From positions 1 to 64,000 of the forward strand of contig CAIPBT010000105.1 of NCBI GenBank assembly GCA_903863375.1: a stretch of 64,000 bases of DNA, written 5' to 3'. Positions 21,213-30,483 of the stretch are shown piece after piece. The notes under the pieces were generated by a model that was not told the origin of the DNA, did not search any database, and saw only the letters and a program-made list of their open reading frames with translations. Made by a program: the position numbers and the translations under genes. Within the stretch, counting starts at the first letter, position 1. Every line of letters starts with the position of its first letter. This DNA is from an uncultured Ferrovum sp. Lineage in GTDB: Bacteria; Pseudomonadota; Gammaproteobacteria; Burkholderiales; Ferrovaceae.

Positions 21213-22415
21213 ATGTACGTCAACGTCGCGGTCCTGACCGAGACCCACCCGCACGAACGCCGCGTGGCGCTCGTGCCTTCGGTGGTGCCCAAATTGCTGA
21301 AGCTCGGCGCCCGGCTGCACCTGCAGTCGGGCGCCGGGGCGGCCATCCAGATCGACGACGCGGCCTACCAGGACGTCGCCTGCATCGCCGACCGCAGCGA
21401 ACTGGTCAAGGATGCCGACGTCGTGTTGTGCATCCAGCCCCCCGCGCTGGCGGTGGTGGACGCGATGAAGGAAGGCGCCATCCTGGTCTGCTTCATCTAC
21501 GCCCACAACGAACCCGAACTGGTGAAGCGGCTGGTGCAGCGCAGGATCACCTGCTTCGCGATGGAGCGCGTGCCCCGCATCACGCGCGCGCAGGCCATGG
21601 ACGCGCTGTCCAGCCAGTCGGCACTGGCCGGCTACTACGCGGTGGCCTTGGGCATGTCGCACCTGGCGCGCGTGGTGCCCAAGATCACCTCAGCCGCCGG
21701 CTCCATCGGGCCGGCCCATGTGCTGGTGATGGGCCTGGGCGTGGCGGGTCTGGAGGCCGCTGCCACGGCGCACCGGCTGGGCGCGGTGGTCGAAGGCTAC
21801 GACGTGCGGCCCGACACCAAAGAGCAGGTGATGTCGCTGGGTGCGACCTTCGTCGACACCGGCGTGGACGGGACCGGCCAGGGCGGCTATGCGCGCGAAC
21901 TCAGCGCTGAAGAGAGAACCCAGGTGTCGGCCGTGCTGACCCGGCACATCCAGTCGGCCGACCTCGTCATCACCACAGCCGCCATACCAGGCAAGGCCTC
22001 GCCCAAGCTGATCAGCCATGCCCAGGTGGCGGGCATGAAGCGTGGCGCGGTGATCGTCGATCTGTCGGCCGATGGCGGCGGCAATTGCGAGGACACGCGG
22101 CCCGGCGTGACGGCACAGGTTGGGCGGGTAACTATCGTCGCGCCGTTGAACGTGCCGGCCTTGCTGGCGGAGGACGCCAGCGAGCTGTATGCGAAGAACC
22201 AATACAACCTGCTGGCGCTGTTCATCAAGGACAACGTCGTCACCATCGACTGGACCGACGAGATCCTGGACAAGACGGTGCTGACGCATGCCGGCGTCAA
22301 CAAGGGCGCCGAGACGGACAAGGCCGCCCACAAGGCTGCAGCAGACGCCAAGGCCAAGGCCGCGCCACCCGCCAAGGCAGGCGCCAAACCCACTGCCGCC
22401 CACGCGCCGGGCTAG
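21213..22415 (+). CDS. pntAA: NAD(P) transhydrogenase subunit alpha part 1
   Basis: MYVNVAVLTETHPHERRVALVPSVVPKLLKLGARLHLQSGAG... Confidence 0.93.
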   Translation: MYVNVAVLTETHPHERRVALVPSVVPKLLKLGARLHLQSGAGAAIQIDDAAYQDVACIADRSELVKDADVVLCIQPPALAVVDAMKEGAILVCFIYAHNEPELVKRLVQRRITCFAMERVPRITRAQAMDALSSQSALAGYYAVALGMSHLARVVPKITSAAGSIGPAHVLVMGLGVAGLEAAATAHRLGAVVEGYDVRPDTKEQVMSLGATFVDTGVDGTGQGGYARELSAEERTQVSAVLTRHIQSADLVITTAAIPGKASPKLISHAQVAGMKRGAVIVDLSADGGGNCEDTRPGVTAQVGRVTIVAPLNVPALLAEDASELYAKNQYNLLALFIKDNVVTIDWTDEILDKTVLTHAGVNKGAETDKAAHKAAADAKAKAAPPAKAGAKPTAAHAPG

Positions 22416-22438
22416 CGCGAACCACCAGGACATCGGAC

Positions 22439-22840
22439 ATGAACTTCACCATCGCCATCGGCGGCTTCGTCGCGCTCTACATCTTCATGCTGGCCGCCTT
22501 TGCAGGCTGGGTGATCATCGGCCGCGTGCCGGCCATCCTGCACACGCCCTTGATGTCGGGCTCGAACTTCGTGCACGGCATCGTCGTGGTCGGCGGCATC
22601 TACACCTTGCTGAACGCCAGCACCATGCAGCAGCAGGTGATCGGCTTCTTCGCCGTGCTGCTGGGGGCGGGCAATGCGGCCGGCGGTTATGCAGTGACCG
22701 ACCGCATGCTGGCAATGTTCAAGCCCAGCGCCCATCCAGCCCTTGCGGCAGGCAAGGGCGCACATGCCAAAGTTGCGGGGGCCAAGGCCAGCGGTGCCAA
22801 GTCCGCGACCGTGAAGGCCCTGCCGGCCAGGAAGCGCTGA
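22439..22840 (+). CDS. pntAB: NAD(P) transhydrogenase subunit alpha part 2
   Basis: Small hydrophobic protein with TPLMSGSNFVHGIVVVGGIYTLL, between pntAA and pntB. Confidence 0.9.
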   Translation: MNFTIAIGGFVALYIFMLAAFAGWVIIGRVPAILHTPLMSGSNFVHGIVVVGGIYTLLNASTMQQQVIGFFAVLLGAGNAAGGYAVTDRMLAMFKPSAHPALAAGKGAHAKVAGAKASGAKSATVKALPARKR

Positions 22841-22841
22841 G

Positions 22842-24305
22842 ATGGACACCACCTGGCTCGCTTCGCTGCCCGCGCTGCTCATCGGCGTTGCCGAGCTGGC
22901 TGCGGCCCTGCTTTTCATGTATGGCCTGCACCGCATGGCGTCGCCGGCGACCGCGGCTTCGGGCATTTCCGTGGCCGGCTTCGGCATGGCGGTGGCCGTG
23001 CTCGCCAGCTTCCTGTATGCCTTCAATGTCGAAGCCGCTGCACGCCCGGACCTCTACCTGAACCTGGGCCTGGCGGTCGTCGCTCTCTTGCTCGGCGGTG
23101 CCGTGGCTTGGTGGGCCGGGCGCACCGTGGCGATGACGGCCATGCCGCAGATGGTGGCGATCTACAACGGCCTGGGGGGCGGCGCGGCCGGCGCCATCGC
23201 CGCGGTCGAGTTGTTCGGCACCAAGACCCACGGCATGACGGCGCTGATCGTCACGCTGCTGGGTGCCCTGATCGGGGCGGTGTCGATGTCGGGCTCGCTG
23301 ATCGCCTGGGCCAAGCTCAATGGCGTGATCAAGAAGCCGCTGCGCTTCAAAGGGCAGCAGGCCTTCAACGGGCTGGTGTTCCTGGCCACGCTGGCGGTCG
23401 GCGCCTACCTCGTGGTGGCCAGCGAGGACAAGGCGGCCGCGCTGATGACGGTGCCCGCTGCGATCTACCTGTTCTTCGGCTGCGCGCTGGTGCTGGGCAT
23501 CCTGATGACGCTGCCCATCGGCGGCGCCGACATGCCGGTGGTCATCTCGATCTTCAATGCCTTCACCGGCCTGGCGGTCGGGCTCGAAGGCTATGTGCTG
23601 CAGAACCCTGCGCTCATGATCGCCGGCATGGTGGTCGGCGCCGCCGGCCTGCTGCTGACGCTGCTGATGGCCAAGGCCATGAACCGCTCGGTCAGCAATG
23701 TGGTGTTCACGAACTTCGGCGAGGCGTCCAAGCACAAGCCCAGCAAGATCAAGGGCGAACTGAAGCCCATGCAGGCAGGGGACGCCGGCATCGCGATGCG
23801 CTACGCCAGTTCGGTGATCATCGTGCCGGGCTATGGCCTGGCCGCGGCGCAGGCCCAGGGCAAGCTGTTCGACTTCGTCAAATTGCTGCAGGCCGGCGGC
23901 GTGAGCGTGAAATTCGCGATCCACCCTGTGGCCGGGCGCATGCCGGGGCAGATGGACGTGCTGCTGGCCGAAGCGGGCGTGCCCTACGACATGATCTTCC
24001 AGCTCGAAGACGTCAACCCGGAATTCAAGACCACCGACATCGCGCTGGTCATCGGTGCCAATGACGTCGTCAACCCGGCCGCGCGCACCGACAAGTCTTC
24101 GCCGATCTTCGGCATGCCCATCCTGAATGCCGACCAGGCCAAGCAGGTCTTCGTCGTCAAGCGCGGCGAAGGCAAGGGCTACGCCGGCATCGTCAATGCG
24201 CTGTTCTACGCCGACAACTGCCACATGGTCTATGGCGATGCGCAGGCCGTGATGGTCGAGATGATCGAGGCGGTTCGCGGCCTGGGTCTGCCGGCGGTCG
24301 CTTGA
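22842..24305 (+). CDS. pntB: NAD(P) transhydrogenase subunit beta
   Basis: GGADMPVVISIFNAFTGLAVGLEGYVL; VIIVPGYGLAAAQAQ; GANDVVNPAA. Confidence 0.96.
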   Translation: MDTTWLASLPALLIGVAELAAALLFMYGLHRMASPATAASGISVAGFGMAVAVLASFLYAFNVEAAARPDLYLNLGLAVVALLLGGAVAWWAGRTVAMTAMPQMVAIYNGLGGGAAGAIAAVELFGTKTHGMTALIVTLLGALIGAVSMSGSLIAWAKLNGVIKKPLRFKGQQAFNGLVFLATLAVGAYLVVASEDKAAALMTVPAAIYLFFGCALVLGILMTLPIGGADMPVVISIFNAFTGLAVGLEGYVLQNPALMIAGMVVGAAGLLLTLLMAKAMNRSVSNVVFTNFGEASKHKPSKIKGELKPMQAGDAGIAMRYASSVIIVPGYGLAAAQAQGKLFDFVKLLQAGGVSVKFAIHPVAGRMPGQMDVLLAEAGVPYDMIFQLEDVNPEFKTTDIALVIGANDVVNPAARTDKSSPIFGMPILNADQAKQVFVVKRGEGKGYAGIVNALFYADNCHMVYGDAQAVMVEMIEAVRGLGLPAVA

Positions 24306-24330
24306 CAACCACCCACCAAGGAACGTGATC

Positions 24331-25368
24331 ATGACCCCGAAGAAGATGCAGGCGGCCCAGGTCGTCGAATATGGCAAACCGCTGGTGTTCAAAGAATTGG
24401 ACATCCCCACGCCCGGCCCGGGTCAGATCCTGGTCAAGACCGAGGCCTGCGGCGTCTGCCACACCGACCTGCACGCCCGCGATGGCGACTGGCCGCTGAA
24501 GCCGCCGTTGCCGTTCACGCCGGGCCATGAAGGCATCGGCACCGTCACGGCCCTGGGCAGCGGCGTGACGGCGGTGAAGCTGGGCGACCGCGTCGGTGTG
24601 CCCTGGCTGTATTCGGCCTGCGGCCATTGCGAATACTGCCTGGCCGCGCAGGAGCCGGTCTGTGCCGAAGCGCAATTCGGCGGCTACACGAAGAACGGCG
24701 GCTTTGCCGAATACATCATCGCCGACCCGAATTACGTTGCGCACATTCCCGCCGGCCTGTCGGCAACGGCCGCCGCGCCGCTGATCTGCGCCGGCATCAC
24801 CTCGTACAAGGGCCTCAAGGAAACGCAGGCCCGGCCGGGCCAATGGGTGGTGATCTCGGGTATCGGTGGCCTGGGGCACCTGGGCGTGCAATACGCCAAG
24901 GCCATGGGCCTGCACGTGTGTGCGGTCGACATCGACGACGCCAAGCTTGCCCACGCCACCAAGCTGGGCGCCGAGGCGGTGGTCAATGCCGAGCACCCCG
25001 ATGCCGTGGCGGCGGTGGTGAGGGCCACCAGCGGCGGCGCCCACGGCGTGCTGATCACGGCACCTTCCTTGCCCGCCTTCGAGCAGGGCGTGCGCATGAC
25101 GCGCAAGCACGGCACCTGCGTGCTGGTCGGCATCCCGCCGGGCGAATTCCCGACGCCGCTGTTCGACGTGGTGGCCAACTGCATCACCATCCGCGGCTCC
25201 TTCGTCGGCAACCGCCGCGACATGGCCGAAGCCCTGGCTTTCGCGGCCGACGGCAGGGTCTTGGCTGACATCGAATTGCAGCCGCTGTCGGCCATCAACA
25301 AGGTTTTCGAGCGCCTGGCCAAGGGCGACGTACCCGGTCGGGTCGTGCTCGACTATTCGCCCCGGTGA
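24331..25368 (+). CDS. Zinc-dependent alcohol dehydrogenase
   Basis: MTPKKMQAAQVVEYGKPLVFKELDIPTPGPGQILVKTEACGVCHTDLHARDGDW... Confidence 0.94.
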   Translation: MTPKKMQAAQVVEYGKPLVFKELDIPTPGPGQILVKTEACGVCHTDLHARDGDWPLKPPLPFTPGHEGIGTVTALGSGVTAVKLGDRVGVPWLYSACGHCEYCLAAQEPVCAEAQFGGYTKNGGFAEYIIADPNYVAHIPAGLSATAAAPLICAGITSYKGLKETQARPGQWVVISGIGGLGHLGVQYAKAMGLHVCAVDIDDAKLAHATKLGAEAVVNAEHPDAVAAVVRATSGGAHGVLITAPSLPAFEQGVRMTRKHGTCVLVGIPPGEFPTPLFDVVANCITIRGSFVGNRRDMAEALAFAADGRVLADIELQPLSAINKVFERLAKGDVPGRVVLDYSPR

Positions 25369-25434
25369 TTCGGGGCTTTGACCCTGCGGCATTCCAGGAT
25401 GCCGCGAACTACACGCGGAAAAGAGGATTTCAAA

Positions 25435-25668
25435 ATGGCTGGCAATTATTGGAATGACTGGTATTCAGGCTGGGGCTGGTTCCTGTGGTTCGGCTTTCTG
25501 CTGCTGATGTTTTCCAGCGCCGGAAATTGGGGCTACACCTATCGCCTGCACCGCAATTACGGCCGCTTGTCGGGTCAGGATGCAAACGACATCCTGAGTG
25601 CGCGTTACGCCCGCGGCGAGATCACCCACGACGATTACAGCCGGATGAAGGCTGCCATCTCGGCTTGA
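25435..25668 (+). CDS. SHOCT domain small membrane protein
   Basis: MAGNYWNDWYSGWGWFLWFGFLLLMF...ANDILSARYARGEITHDDYSRMKAAISA. Confidence 0.88.
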   Translation: MAGNYWNDWYSGWGWFLWFGFLLLMFSSAGNWGYTYRLHRNYGRLSGQDANDILSARYARGEITHDDYSRMKAAISA

Positions 25669-25678
25669 GCACAACCCC

Positions 25679-26563
25679 ATGAAAACCAAAACCAGCAAGT
25701 CCCTCGTCACCGAACCCCCAGTGTGGTTGATCACCGGCTGCTCCACCGGCTTCGGCCTGGAACTGGCCAGGCAGGCCATCGAACACGGCTACCGGACGGT
25801 GGTCACCGCGCGTGACCCTTCGAAGCTGGAAGGCTATGGCGCGACCGACAAGGTCCTGGTGCTGAAGCTGGACGTGACCCAGCCCGCCGAAGTGGCGGCC
25901 GCGGTGAAGGCCGCGCAAGCGCGCTTCGGCGGCATCGATGTGCTGGTGAACAACGCCGGCGTCGGCTACTTCGCGGCCATCGAGGAAGGTGTCGAGGCCG
26001 AGGTCCGCAAGATGTTCGACGTGAACGTGTTCGGCCTGACCGCGATGATCCAGGCCGTGTTGCCCGGCATGCGCCAGCGCCACAGCGGCTGCATCGTCAA
26101 CGTCTCGTCCTTGTGCGGCATCCACGGCATGCCGGCGCTGGGCCAGTATTGTGCCAGCAAGTTCGCGGTGGAAGGCCTGTCCGAAGCCTTGCGGCAGGAG
26201 GTCGCCGAACTCGGCATCCAGGTGATGGTGGTCGAGCCCAGCGGCTTTCGCACCGACTGGGCCGGGCGCTCGGCCAACGAGAGTGCGCACCAGATCGGCG
26301 ACTACATGGCCACGGCAGGCAATGTGCGCATCAAGCTGCGCGCCGATTCGGGCCATCAGCCCGGCGACCCGGTGCGCGCCGTGCAGGCCATCATCAAGGC
26401 GGTGGCGTCCGGCGTGCCACCGCACCGTCTGCTGCTGGGCAATGACGCCTTCGAAGGCGCGATGGCCGAAATCGAGGCCTTGCGCAAGGTCTACGCAGCA
26501 GGCGAGGCCGTTGCGCGGGCCGCCGACTTCCCCAAGCCCGGGCGCATCGCCTTGCCCGCTTGA
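25679..26563 (+). CDS. SDR family oxidoreductase
   Basis: VWLITGCSTGFGLELARQAI...; LVNNAGVGYFAAIEEG; YCASKFAVEGLSEALRQE. Confidence 0.95.
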   Translation: MKTKTSKSLVTEPPVWLITGCSTGFGLELARQAIEHGYRTVVTARDPSKLEGYGATDKVLVLKLDVTQPAEVAAAVKAAQARFGGIDVLVNNAGVGYFAAIEEGVEAEVRKMFDVNVFGLTAMIQAVLPGMRQRHSGCIVNVSSLCGIHGMPALGQYCASKFAVEGLSEALRQEVAELGIQVMVVEPSGFRTDWAGRSANESAHQIGDYMATAGNVRIKLRADSGHQPGDPVRAVQAIIKAVASGVPPHRLLLGNDAFEGAMAEIEALRKVYAAGEAVARAADFPKPGRIALPA

Positions 26564-26577
26564 CGCTCTCGCCCGCC

Positions 26578-28152
26578 ATGTTGAATTGCGACACCGCACT
26601 GCTGAATGCCAAGCAGATGGCGCAGGCCGACCAGCTGACGGTGGCGTCCGGCATCAGTGGCAATGCCTTGATGGAGAACGCCGGCCGCCCGGTCGCGCTG
26701 GCCATCCAGCAGCGCTGGACGCCGCGGCCGGTGCTGGTGCTGTGCGGCCCGGGCAGCAATGGCGGCGACGGCTTCGTGGCCGCGCGGCGCCTGGCCGAGG
26801 CCGACTGGCCGGTGCGCGTGGCGCTGCTGGTGCCGCGTGACAGCTTGCGAGGTGAAGCGGCCCACCACGCCAGCCTGTGGCGCGGGGCTGTCGAGCCGCT
26901 GACGCCGACCGCGCTGGATGGCGCCGAACTCATCATCGATGCCATCTTCGGTGCCGGCTTGAGCCGCCCCTTGACCGGCGTGGCCTTGCAGACGCTGGCC
27001 GCGGCAGCCGAGCGGCGGCTGACCATCGTGGCCGTCGACGTGCCCAGCGGCCTCATGGGCGACACCGGCGTCAATGTGGGTGCCGTACCTTGTGTGCTGA
27101 CCGTGACCTGCTTCCGCAAGAAGCCGGGCCACCTGATGCAGCCCGGCCGCAGCCTGTGCGGCGAGTTGGTCGTGGCCGATATCGGCACGCCGGGTTCGGT
27201 GTTTGAGCAGGTCAAGCCCGACACCTTTGAGAACGACCCGCGCTTGTGGGCCGACGCCTTGCCGCAGCTGCAGGGCGCCGGCAACAAGTACACCCGCGGC
27301 CATGCGCTGGCCTGGGGCGGCTGGCCCACGACCGGCGCAGCACGCATGGCCGCCCGCGCAGCGGCGCGCCTGGGCGTGGGCCTGACCACCGTGGCCGTGT
27401 CCGAACAAGCCTTGCCGGTCTACGCCGCGGCACTGACCAGCGTGATGGTCAGCCCTGTTGCTCGGCCTGAAGACCTGGGCCAACTGCTGGCCGACCGCCG
27501 CTACACCGGGCTGTTGATCGGCCCCGGCGCGGGCATCGGACCGGACACGCGGGCCCGCGTGCTGGCGATGCTGAAGGCCGACCGTGCGACGGTGCTGGAC
27601 GCCGATGCGCTGTCCACCTTCAAGGGCGACCCGCAGACCCTGTTCAAGGCCATTGCCGGCAAGAGCAACCCGGCCTGCGTGCTGACCCCGCACGAAGGCG
27701 AATTCAAGCGCCTGTTCGAAGGCGTGGTCGACCTGCAGGCCGACAAGCTCGCACGCGCCCGCGCGGCGGCGCGAGCCAGCGGGGCCGTTGTCCTGCTGAA
27801 GGGCAGCGACACGGTGATCGCTGCGCCCGACGGCGGCGCCATCGTCAACGCCAACGCGCCGCCGACGCTGGCCACGGCCGGTGCTGGCGATGTGCTGTCC
27901 GGCATGGTGCTGGGCCTGCTGGCGCAGGGTATGGACGCCTTTCTTGCCGCGGCAGGGGCGGTCTGGCTGCATGGCGCGGCAGCCGCCCGTTTTGGGCCGG
28001 GGCTGCTGGCGGAGGACCTGCCTGACCTGCTGCCTAGCGTGCTCCAGAGCCTGGAGGGCACGAACGATAAAGCCATCCTGTCGCCCGCCGCGCCGGTGCC
28101 TCCTGCGCCCGGATCCTTTTGCACAAACCTCACCAGGTTCAGATCGTCATGA
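26578..28152 (+). CDS. nnr: Bifunctional NAD(P)H-hydrate epimerase/dehydratase
   Basis: YjeF_N motif (LCGPGSNGGDGFVAARRL) plus carbohydrate-kinase-like C-domain (LTPHEGEFKRL; TLATAGAGDVLSGMVLGLLAQG). Confidence 0.93.
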   Translation: MLNCDTALLNAKQMAQADQLTVASGISGNALMENAGRPVALAIQQRWTPRPVLVLCGPGSNGGDGFVAARRLAEADWPVRVALLVPRDSLRGEAAHHASLWRGAVEPLTPTALDGAELIIDAIFGAGLSRPLTGVALQTLAAAAERRLTIVAVDVPSGLMGDTGVNVGAVPCVLTVTCFRKKPGHLMQPGRSLCGELVVADIGTPGSVFEQVKPDTFENDPRLWADALPQLQGAGNKYTRGHALAWGGWPTTGAARMAARAAARLGVGLTTVAVSEQALPVYAAALTSVMVSPVARPEDLGQLLADRRYTGLLIGPGAGIGPDTRARVLAMLKADRATVLDADALSTFKGDPQTLFKAIAGKSNPACVLTPHEGEFKRLFEGVVDLQADKLARARAAARASGAVVLLKGSDTVIAAPDGGAIVNANAPPTLATAGAGDVLSGMVLGLLAQGMDAFLAAAGAVWLHGAAAARFGPGLLAEDLPDLLPSVLQSLEGTNDKAILSPAAPVPPAPGSFCTNLTRFRSS

Positions 28153-28241
28153 CCTCATCTGTCGAAAAGCCGAAGGCGGCCGCGCCGCCGCTGTCGCCCC
28201 GCGTCGCGCCACCGGTGCAAGCGCCTGCAAGCACCGTCTGA
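28149..28241 (+). pseudogene. Truncated 30-codon ORF at a recombination junction
   Basis: [30 protein letters not shown]; stop lies at the point where LdhA-like homology begins in another frame. Confidence 0.4.
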
Positions 28242-28644
28242 CATCGTCACGCTCCATGGCCCCCTGACACCGCAGACCCGACACCTGATCGACGTTGCTG
28301 TGGTCACCAAAATGAAGCGCGGCGCGATGCTGATCAACACGAGTCGCGGCGGCATCGTCGACACGAAAGTCGTGGTGGCCGGCATGAAGAGCGGTGCCAT
28401 CGGTCACCTGGGTCTGGACGTCAACGAAGAGGAAGCCGCGCTGTTTTTCGACGACAAGTCGGACCAGATCATCCGCGACGACGTGTTCGAGCGCCTGCTC
28501 ACCTTCCCCAACGTGCTGGTCACGGGGCACCAGGCCTTCTTCACCGCCGATGCATTGAAGGCCATCGCCGACACGACCATGGCCAACATCGATGCCTTTG
28601 CGAAGACCGGCAAGCCTGCCTACGCAGTCACCGAAGCCACTTGA
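28240..28644 (+). pseudogene. 5'-truncated D-lactate (2-hydroxyacid) dehydrogenase
   Basis: In-frame [42 protein letters not shown]...[15 protein letters not shown]; the N-terminal ~2/3 is absent. Confidence 0.82.
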
Positions 28645-28662
28645 TCAGAAAGAGGGACGTCC

Positions 28663-29646
28663 ATGCATGCGATGGTCTTGAATGCCTTGCACACGCCCCT
28701 GGTGTGGACCGAACTGCCGGACCGGCAACCCGGGCCGGGCCAGATCCGCGTCAAGGTGGCGGCCTGTGGCGTCTGCCGCACCGACCTGCACGTTGTCGAT
28801 GGTGATTTGCCGCACCCGCAGGTGCCCATCATCCCGGGCCATGAGATCGTCGGCCACATCGACGCACTGGGTTCCGGCGTGGCCGACCTGAAGCTGGGTC
28901 AGCGCGTCGGCATTCCTTGGCTGGGACACACCTGCGGCGTGTGCCCCTACTGCAAGATGCAGCAGGAGAATCTTTGCGACCACCCGATCTTCACCGGCTA
29001 CACCCGCGATGGCGGCTTCGCGACGGCCACGGTCGCCGATGCGCGCTTTGCCTTTCCGCTGGGCGACACGGGCAGCGACGCGTCGATGGCACCCCTGCTG
29101 TGCGCAGGCCTGATCGGCTGGCGCGCACTGACCATCGCCGGGGAGGGCAGGAAGCTGGGATTGTACGGCTTCGGCGCCGCTGCCCATATCCTGGCGCAGG
29201 TGGCGAAGTGGCAGGGCCGGCAGGTATACGCCTTCACCCGGCCGGGTGACCACAAGACGCAGGACTTTGCGCGCACACTGGGAGCGACCTGGGCTGGCAG
29301 TTCCGAAGCATTGCCGCCCGAGCCGCTCGATGCGGCCATCCTCTTCGCCACCGTCGGTGCCCTCGTGCCGCTGGCGCTGAAGGCCGTGCGCAAGGGCGGC
29401 CGCGTGGTGTGCGCCGGCATCCACATGAGCGACATTCCCAGCTTCCCGTACAGCATCCTGTGGGAAGAGCGCGAACTGCTCTCGGTGGCCAACCTCACGC
29501 GCAAGGACGGGCTCGACTTCCTGGGTCAGGTGCCGAAGATGGGCATCGTGACCAAGACCACGCCTTACCCTTTGCAGCAGGCGAATCAGGCCCTGTCCGA
29601 TCTGCGCGCCGGCCGCTTCGAAGGTGCGGCCGTGCTGATGCCCTGA
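28663..29646 (+). CDS. Zinc-dependent alcohol dehydrogenase (paralogue of 33320-34315)
   Basis: MHAMVLNALHTPLVWTELPDRQPGPGQIRVKVAACGVCRTDLHVVDGDLPHPQVPIIPGHEIVG. Confidence 0.93.
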   Translation: MHAMVLNALHTPLVWTELPDRQPGPGQIRVKVAACGVCRTDLHVVDGDLPHPQVPIIPGHEIVGHIDALGSGVADLKLGQRVGIPWLGHTCGVCPYCKMQQENLCDHPIFTGYTRDGGFATATVADARFAFPLGDTGSDASMAPLLCAGLIGWRALTIAGEGRKLGLYGFGAAAHILAQVAKWQGRQVYAFTRPGDHKTQDFARTLGATWAGSSEALPPEPLDAAILFATVGALVPLALKAVRKGGRVVCAGIHMSDIPSFPYSILWEERELLSVANLTRKDGLDFLGQVPKMGIVTKTTPYPLQQANQALSDLRAGRFEGAAVLMP

Positions 29647-29649
29647 AGC

Positions 29650-29763
29650 TCAGGTCAAACCGAGTTTGGCGCGCCGTTCGTGCAGGGCCTGACAGCCGGC
29701 ACAGCGCAAGACCTGCGGCTCGATCTGAAGGCGGTCGTCACCGGTGGCTGAATGGATAGACGC
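29650..29763 (-). pseudogene. Possible C-terminal remnant of a DksA/TraR-type zinc-finger protein
   Basis: MASIHSATGDDRLQIEPQVLRCAGCQALHERRAKLGLT*; the RLxxxPxxxRCxxCQ pattern resembles the DksA/TraR C-terminus. Confidence 0.35.
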
Positions 29764-29789
29764 CATCAGTTTAAAGAGAGGGACTGTGC

Positions 29790-30041
29790 ATGCCCAAGTT
29801 GTCCACGCAGGAGCGCAATGCCCTGCCTGCACGTCAGTTCGCATTCCCAACGCAACGCAAGCAACCCTTGGAAAACGCCAGCCACGTCCGCAATGCCATC
29901 GCGCGCTTCGATCAGGTGCAGGGCGTGAGCGACGACGAGCGCGACGCGGCTTGGCAGCGCATCGTGGCGGCTGCGGCGCTGTATGGCGTTGAACTGCATG
30001 AGGCGGGCTGGCGCGAGCTGCGCGCTCGACATCCACGGTAG
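29790..30041 (+). CDS. Small hypothetical protein (DUF6582-like)
   Basis: MPKLSTQERNALPARQFAFPTQRKQPLENASHVRNAIARFDQVQGVSDDERDAAWQRI. Confidence 0.65.
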   Translation: MPKLSTQERNALPARQFAFPTQRKQPLENASHVRNAIARFDQVQGVSDDERDAAWQRIVAAAALYGVELHEAGWRELRARHPR

Positions 30042-30171
30042 CCGCCTCTTTGCGATCGCGAGCGGGGCGCGACGAATCTAACCTTGTTCGGTCCGCCAGC
30101 AACCCCGATCACCACCAGCCGCGCGGTACGCAAGCGCACCAACTCCAGGTTCGCAGCGGACCACACTCCAT

Positions 30172-30327
30172 TGGGGCTACACGTACCGTGTGCATAGCTC
30201 CTATGGTCGAGCGCCGCAACAGGAGGTGCTTGACATTCTGAATCGACGCTATGCTCGTGGCGAAATCACCCATGCGGAATATGGTCAGATGAAGTCCGCG
30301 ATGTCGGAAGAACCGAAGGCGGCTTGA
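30172..30327 (+). pseudogene. 5'-truncated second copy of the SHOCT-domain protein
   Basis: In-frame WGYTYRVHSSYGRAPQQEVLDILNRRYARGEITHAEYGQMKSAMSEEPKAA* aligns with WGYTYRLHRNYGRLSGQDANDILSARYARGEITHDDYSRMKAAISA of 25435-25668. Confidence 0.8.
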
Positions 30328-30483
30328 CGCGTGTGCGTTGATGGCGGCCGATCGGGCTTACTCAAGCCGCAACGCGATGCCGTCTACGGCCTGGGTACCC
30401 CCAAGGCCATGGTCGCGAATGATGTCCAGCAGCCACTCGTAAACCGTGCTGCCCTTGTGGGACAGGGCCCTCCTATGGGTTTC

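Noticed and set aside
22719-24410. 563-aa minus-strand ORF opposite pntB
   Set aside because: His/Asp/Arg-rich low-complexity antisense ORF typical of high GC; pntB is clearly the real gene.
26491-27972. 493-aa minus-strand ORF opposite nnr
   Set aside because: Antisense shadow ORF; the sense strand has clear YjeF/NnrD motifs.
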